NCBI RefSeq assembly: GCF_039521565.1
Contig: NZ_BAAACP010000008.1
Location: 1-64,000 of the forward strand
Origin: Paraclostridium tenue
GTDB lineage: Bacteria > Bacillota > Clostridia > Peptostreptococcales > Peptostreptococcaceae
Direction: 5' to 3'
DNA: 64,000 nt
Part shown: positions 60,942-64,000 of the stretch, piece by piece
Layout of the letters: each line of letters begins with the position of its first letter
How positions within the stretch are numbered: the first letter of the stretch is position 1
Notes under the pieces: model-generated
Databases searched by the model: none
What the model was told of the DNA's origin: nothing
What the model saw: only the letters and a program-made list of their open reading frames with translations
Program-made: the position numbers and the translations under genes

Positions 60942-61451
60942 ATGATCCAGAAAAAAGGTAGAAATAATTTAGGAAAAGAACTTGAATCATTAGTAATTTA
61001 TACAGAAGAAATAGAAACAAAGATAATTAAAGATAGGTTAGAACATTTACTAGATTGGTATGTTAGGAAGTCTATTTTTTATAAAAGAATGTTTTATATA
61101 TTAAGTATAATTTCAATATTTATAAATGCATTAATTCCTGTATTAGCACAGTTAACATGGCAAGAAAAAGATATAATAATATCAGGTATGTCAGCGGGTG
61201 CAGGTATTATTACTAGTATACTAACTTTATTTACAGCTAAAGAAACTTGGTTTAGATATAGAGATCATGTTGAATTAATAAAGCAGGAATGTGTAAGATG
61301 TATTTCTAAATCTGGAGATTATAAAAAGATTGAGAAAAAAGAAGATAGAGAATGCGCACTTATAGAAAATGTAGAGTCTATAATAAGTGCTGAAAGAGCT
61401 TTATGGGGAAAACTGAAATTTAATCAAACTGAAGATTCTCATGATGCATAA
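60942..61451 (+). CDS. DUF4231/SLATT-type 2TM protein
   Basis: A 169-residue protein. An N-terminal helical region (ESLVIYTEEIETKIIKDRLE) precedes two membrane helices, about residues 44-66 (FYKRMFYILSIISIFINALIP) and 76-95, then FTAKETWFRYRDHVELIKQE and a C-terminal helix with ENVESIISAERALW. This matches DUF4231/SLATT proteins, proposed pore-forming effectors in nucleotide-signalling defence systems. GGGAG precedes the ATG. It likely acts with the HD/HSP90-like protein upstream. Confidence 0.75.
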   Translation: MIQKKGRNNLGKELESLVIYTEEIETKIIKDRLEHLLDWYVRKSIFYKRMFYILSIISIFINALIPVLAQLTWQEKDIIISGMSAGAGIITSILTLFTAKETWFRYRDHVELIKQECVRCISKSGDYKKIEKKEDRECALIENVESIISAERALWGKLKFNQTEDSHDA

Positions 61452-61618
61452 TAATTTTAAAACCATAGACTTAATTGATTGCATTTAGTCTTAACTTAAA
61501 ATTTATATATTATTTGCATATTCAGCGGTTGTATTTTAACCAAAATTGTTAATAGAGGTTATAGAGAGATAAATGCTTTGACTGAGTTTATAAAAAATGC
61601 TAAAATATAAAAATTTTA

Positions 61619-61650
61619 GAGGGTATCGTATTTCACGATACCCTTTTTTG
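61619..61650 (+). terminator. Terminator
   Basis: GGGTATCGT and ACGATACCC arms, six T. Upstream (61549-61610) a startless frame, REINALTEFIKNAKI, may be a gene remnant. Same hairpin family as at 15500 and 44255. Confidence 0.78.
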
Positions 61651-61741
61651 CTTTAAATTAAGATGCTAATATTTAAAAACTTTGGATAAAATACTTTTTT
61701 ATATATAATATAAGTAACAGAATTTCAAGGGGAGATTATTT

Positions 61742-62410
61742 ATGGAAAAAATTATTATTATAGAAGATGAAGAAAAAATAAGAAATGAATTAAAATGCTT
61801 TTTAACTAATTATGATTATGAAGTTATTACCATTTCAGATTTTGAAAATGTAGTAGACGAAGTTTTAAGTTTAGAAGCTCATCTAATTTTATTAGATATA
61901 AACCTTCCTGTATGTGATGGTTATTACTTATGCAGAAAAATCAGAGAAAAATCAGATATTCCAATAATTGTAGTTACAAGTAGAGATACGGAAATGGATG
62001 AATTAATGAGTATGAACTTAGGTGCTGATGATTTTGTAACAAAACCATACAACACACAAATTTTGCTTGCACGCATAAATTCACTTTTAAAAAGAACTTA
62101 TAAAAAAACTAATCCAGAAATTATTAAATACAAAAACTTAGAACTAGATTTATCTAAAAATAGTGCAAGCTTTGAAAATCAAGAAGTAGAGCTTACTAAA
62201 AATGAGTTTAGAATACTAAATTGTCTTATTAAAAATGAAGGAAAGATAGTTTCAAGAGGAGATTTAATGGATTATTTATGGGACTTAGATTTATTCATAG
62301 ATGATAATACTCTTACTGTTAATATAAATAGACTTAGAAAAAAATTAAGTGAAATTGGATGTAGTGGATACATAGAAACTAAAAGGGGGAGAGGCTATAT
62401 AATGCCGTAA
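61742..62410 (+). CDS. OmpR family response regulator (Bce-type)
   Basis: A 222-residue protein. The receiver domain has the acidic pair EDE (9-11), phosphate-accepting Asp in ILLDINLP (about 52), VVTSRD and the Lys in VTKPY. The C-terminal winged helix (LTKNEFRILNCLIKNEGKIV, DDNTLTVNINRLRKKL, RGRGYIMP) binds DNA. It pairs with the kinase gene starting 3 bp later and an ABC transporter: the BceRS-BceAB arrangement that responds to cell-wall-active peptides. Confidence 0.93.
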   Translation: MEKIIIIEDEEKIRNELKCFLTNYDYEVITISDFENVVDEVLSLEAHLILLDINLPVCDGYYLCRKIREKSDIPIIVVTSRDTEMDELMSMNLGADDFVTKPYNTQILLARINSLLKRTYKKTNPEIIKYKNLELDLSKNSASFENQEVELTKNEFRILNCLIKNEGKIVSRGDLMDYLWDLDLFIDDNTLTVNINRLRKKLSEIGCSGYIETKRGRGYIMP

Positions 62411-62412
62411 CT

Positions 62413-63450
62413 ATGAATATAAAAGATTATTTAAAAGATAGAAGCTTAGCTATATTATTAAATTTTATATTTTTTGCTTTTGTAATTTTTATACTAAAGG
62501 CATCTCAAGTTGAAAGAGTAACAATAATTTTTACAACAATGCTTTGGATAGCTTTAAGTGGTATAGAATTTTTTTATGGATATTTTAAAAAGAAAAGTTA
62601 CTACGATCAAGTAATAAATTCTTTAAAGGAACTAGACAAAAAATATTTACTACCAGTAGTTATAAAAAGACCATCTTTTTGTGAAGGAAAAATTTTATAT
62701 GATGTACTTAGCATTACAGATAAATCTATGAATGAAGAAGTCAATAAATATAAATTTAATCAAGAAGAATACAGAGAATACCTGGATTTATGGGTACATG
62801 AAATAAAAACTCCAATAGCAGCTAGTAAGCTAGTTATAGAAAACAATAAAAATGAACATACCTTAAGTATTTTAGAAGAAATTGAAAAAGTAGAAAATTT
62901 TATAGAACAAGCTCTTTATTATTCAAAGTCCAATGAAGTTGAAATAGATTACATAATAAAAGAAACAGATTTAAGAAAGTGTATAAACAATACTATCAAA
63001 AGAAATAAAAAATTAATTAGAGAAAAAAGAATTTGTATAGATATAGAAGACTTTAGAGAGACAGTTTACTGTGATGGAAAATGGATGGAGTTTATACTAA
63101 ATCAAATTATAGTAAATTCTATAAAATACATAGGAGATAAAACTATAAATAAAAAGCTAGAAAAAGAACTTCCAAAGATAACTATATACACAAAGCTTAA
63201 AGATAATAGTCTAGAATTATACATAAAGGACAATGGGATTGGAATAGATAAGAAGGATTTAAATAAAGTTTTTAACAAAGGATTTACAGGTATTAACGGA
63301 AGAAAACTAAAAAAATCAACAGGAATGGGACTTTATATATCAAAACGATTAGCCCAAAAAATGTATTTAGGATTAGATATATACTCTGAGGTTAATGAAG
63401 AAACTACAGTAAAAATAACATTTCCAAAAAGTAATATGATTCAAATATAA
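62413..63450 (+). CDS. Bce-type intramembrane-sensing histidine kinase
   Basis: A 345-residue kinase. Two N-terminal helices (residues about 13-30 and 35-57) with almost no extracellular loop define the intramembrane-sensing class. The H box is VHEIKTPIAASKL (His about 129), the ATPase has NQIIVNSIKY (N box), DNGIGI (G1) and GFTGINGRKLKKSTGMGLYI (G2). Such kinases sense through a partner ABC transporter and phosphorylate the adjacent regulator. Confidence 0.92.
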   Translation: MNIKDYLKDRSLAILLNFIFFAFVIFILKASQVERVTIIFTTMLWIALSGIEFFYGYFKKKSYYDQVINSLKELDKKYLLPVVIKRPSFCEGKILYDVLSITDKSMNEEVNKYKFNQEEYREYLDLWVHEIKTPIAASKLVIENNKNEHTLSILEEIEKVENFIEQALYYSKSNEVEIDYIIKETDLRKCINNTIKRNKKLIREKRICIDIEDFRETVYCDGKWMEFILNQIIVNSIKYIGDKTINKKLEKELPKITIYTKLKDNSLELYIKDNGIGIDKKDLNKVFNKGFTGINGRKLKKSTGMGLYISKRLAQKMYLGLDIYSEVNEETTVKITFPKSNMIQI

Positions 63451-63489
63451 ATAACCTTACATTATCGTAAGATAGTCGTAAGGTTATCT
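63451..63489 (+). terminator. Hairpin between the kinase and ABC genes
   Basis: ATAACCTTAC and GTAAGGTTAT arms with a weak T-rich tail. It separates the regulatory genes from the transporter, which probably has its own response-regulator-dependent promoter. Confidence 0.6.
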
Positions 63490-63553
63490 TATTAATTAAA
63501 TCCTCTAAAGACTATAAAATAAAGTTATAAATTAAAAATATGGAGGAGATAAA

Positions 63554-64000
63554 ATGAGTACAGTTCTTAAAGTTAAAAATATAGAAAAATATTATGGGAA
63601 TAAGAAAAATCTAACAAAAGCTATTAATAATATTTCATTTGAGGTTGATAAGGGCGAGTTTATAGGGATTATGGGACCTAGTGGAAGTGGTAAAACTACA
63701 CTTTTAAATTGTATAGCAACAATAGATAAAGTAACTACTGGAAACATACAAATTGAAGATAAGGATATAACAACTTTATCAAGAAAGAATATAGAAAAGT
63801 TTAGAAGAGAACATTTAGGATTTATATTTCAAGAGTTTAATCTACTAGATACTTTAACTGTATATGAGAATATATCTTTAGCATTATCTATATTAGGAGT
63901 AAAGGGGTCTGAAATAGATAAAAGAGTAAAAAGTGTAGCAAATAGACTTGGAATAGCAGATATATTAAGTAAATTTCCATACGAAATATCAGGAGGACAA
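63554..64000 (+). CDS. ABC transporter ATPase (BceA-like), truncated by the window end
   Basis: The first 149 codons of an ABC ATPase: KVKNIEKYYGNKKNLTKAIN at the start, Walker A MGPSGSGKTTLLN, Q-loop FIFQEFNLLDTLTV and the beginning of the ABC signature EISGGQ at the edge. Sequence and position after the Bce-type kinase indicate the BceA group, which with a large permease removes peptide antibiotics from lipid II cycle targets. AGGAGATAAA... ribosome binding site is strong. Confidence 0.93.
   Translation, partial: MSTVLKVKNIEKYYGNKKNLTKAINNISFEVDKGEFIGIMGPSGSGKTTLLNCIATIDKVTTGNIQIEDKDITTLSRKNIEKFRREHLGFIFQEFNLLDTLTVYENISLALSILGVKGSEIDKRVKSVANRLGIADILSKFPYEISGGQ

Overview
The window is strongly AT-rich DNA of a low-GC Gram-positive anaerobe, most likely one of the Clostridia. 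Supporting signs are purine-rich AGGAGG ribosome binding sites, TTG and GTG starts, many bidirectional hairpin terminators, a 2[4Fe-4S] [FeFe]-hydrogenase joined to rubrerythrin, a single-cluster ferredoxin, methionine gamma-lyase and the DUF1659-DUF2922-YvrJ cassette. No rRNA, tRNA or CRISPR array was seen. Species cannot be fixed from the sequence.

Layout. 0-15 kb: sodium:amino-acid symporter, acetyltransferase, methyltransferase, two MFS exporters (one with its MarR repressor), a BlaI/M56 pair, ferredoxin plus hemerythrin, a PadR/DUF1129 pair and a MATE exporter with a leader-peptide hairpin. 15-21 kb: small secreted, lipo- and membrane proteins mixed with decayed genes (XRE regulator, HIT protein, acetyltransferase) and a possible MITE. 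21-28 kb: CPA1 antiporter, a GGDEF/EAL c-di-GMP protein, an NhaC-type antiporter and methionine gamma-lyase. 28-34 kb: the early module of a prophage (ImmA, CI, Cro, antirepressor, YqaJ exonuclease, RecT, DnaD, DnaC) with no structural genes. 34-39 kb: a two-gene Mokosh-like defence operon (kinase-helicase plus a PLD-like/HEPN-like partner). 39-44 kb: duplicated and partly decayed YvrJ/DUF2922/DUF1659/Mor genes. 44-57 kb: small membrane proteins, cold-shock protein, hydrogenase-rubrerythrin fusion, two GNATs, XRE regulators, PepD and a chimeric phosphoesterase lipoprotein. 57-61.5 kb: a large HD plus HSP90-like ATPase protein followed by a 2TM SLATT-type protein, a candidate defence module. 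61.7-64 kb: a Bce-type response regulator, sensor kinase and ABC ATPase, cut by the window end.

The most unusual signals are these. (1) Six promoters, scattered over 37 kb and each in front of a small gene, share one layout: two TTAGTCC-like boxes exactly 21 bp apart, then about 36 bp to a -10 hexamer, with no good -35. This looks like the regulon of an unseen activator, perhaps LytTR-like. (2) Three copies of a structured motif have conserved internal-loop sequence but a different, still perfectly paired, outer stem in one copy; they lie between co-directional genes of the prophage module and of the YvrJ cassettes. (3) The Mokosh-like operon and the HD/HSP90-SLATT pair. (4) A hydrogenase-rubrerythrin fusion that keeps an internal ribosome binding site and start codon at the join.
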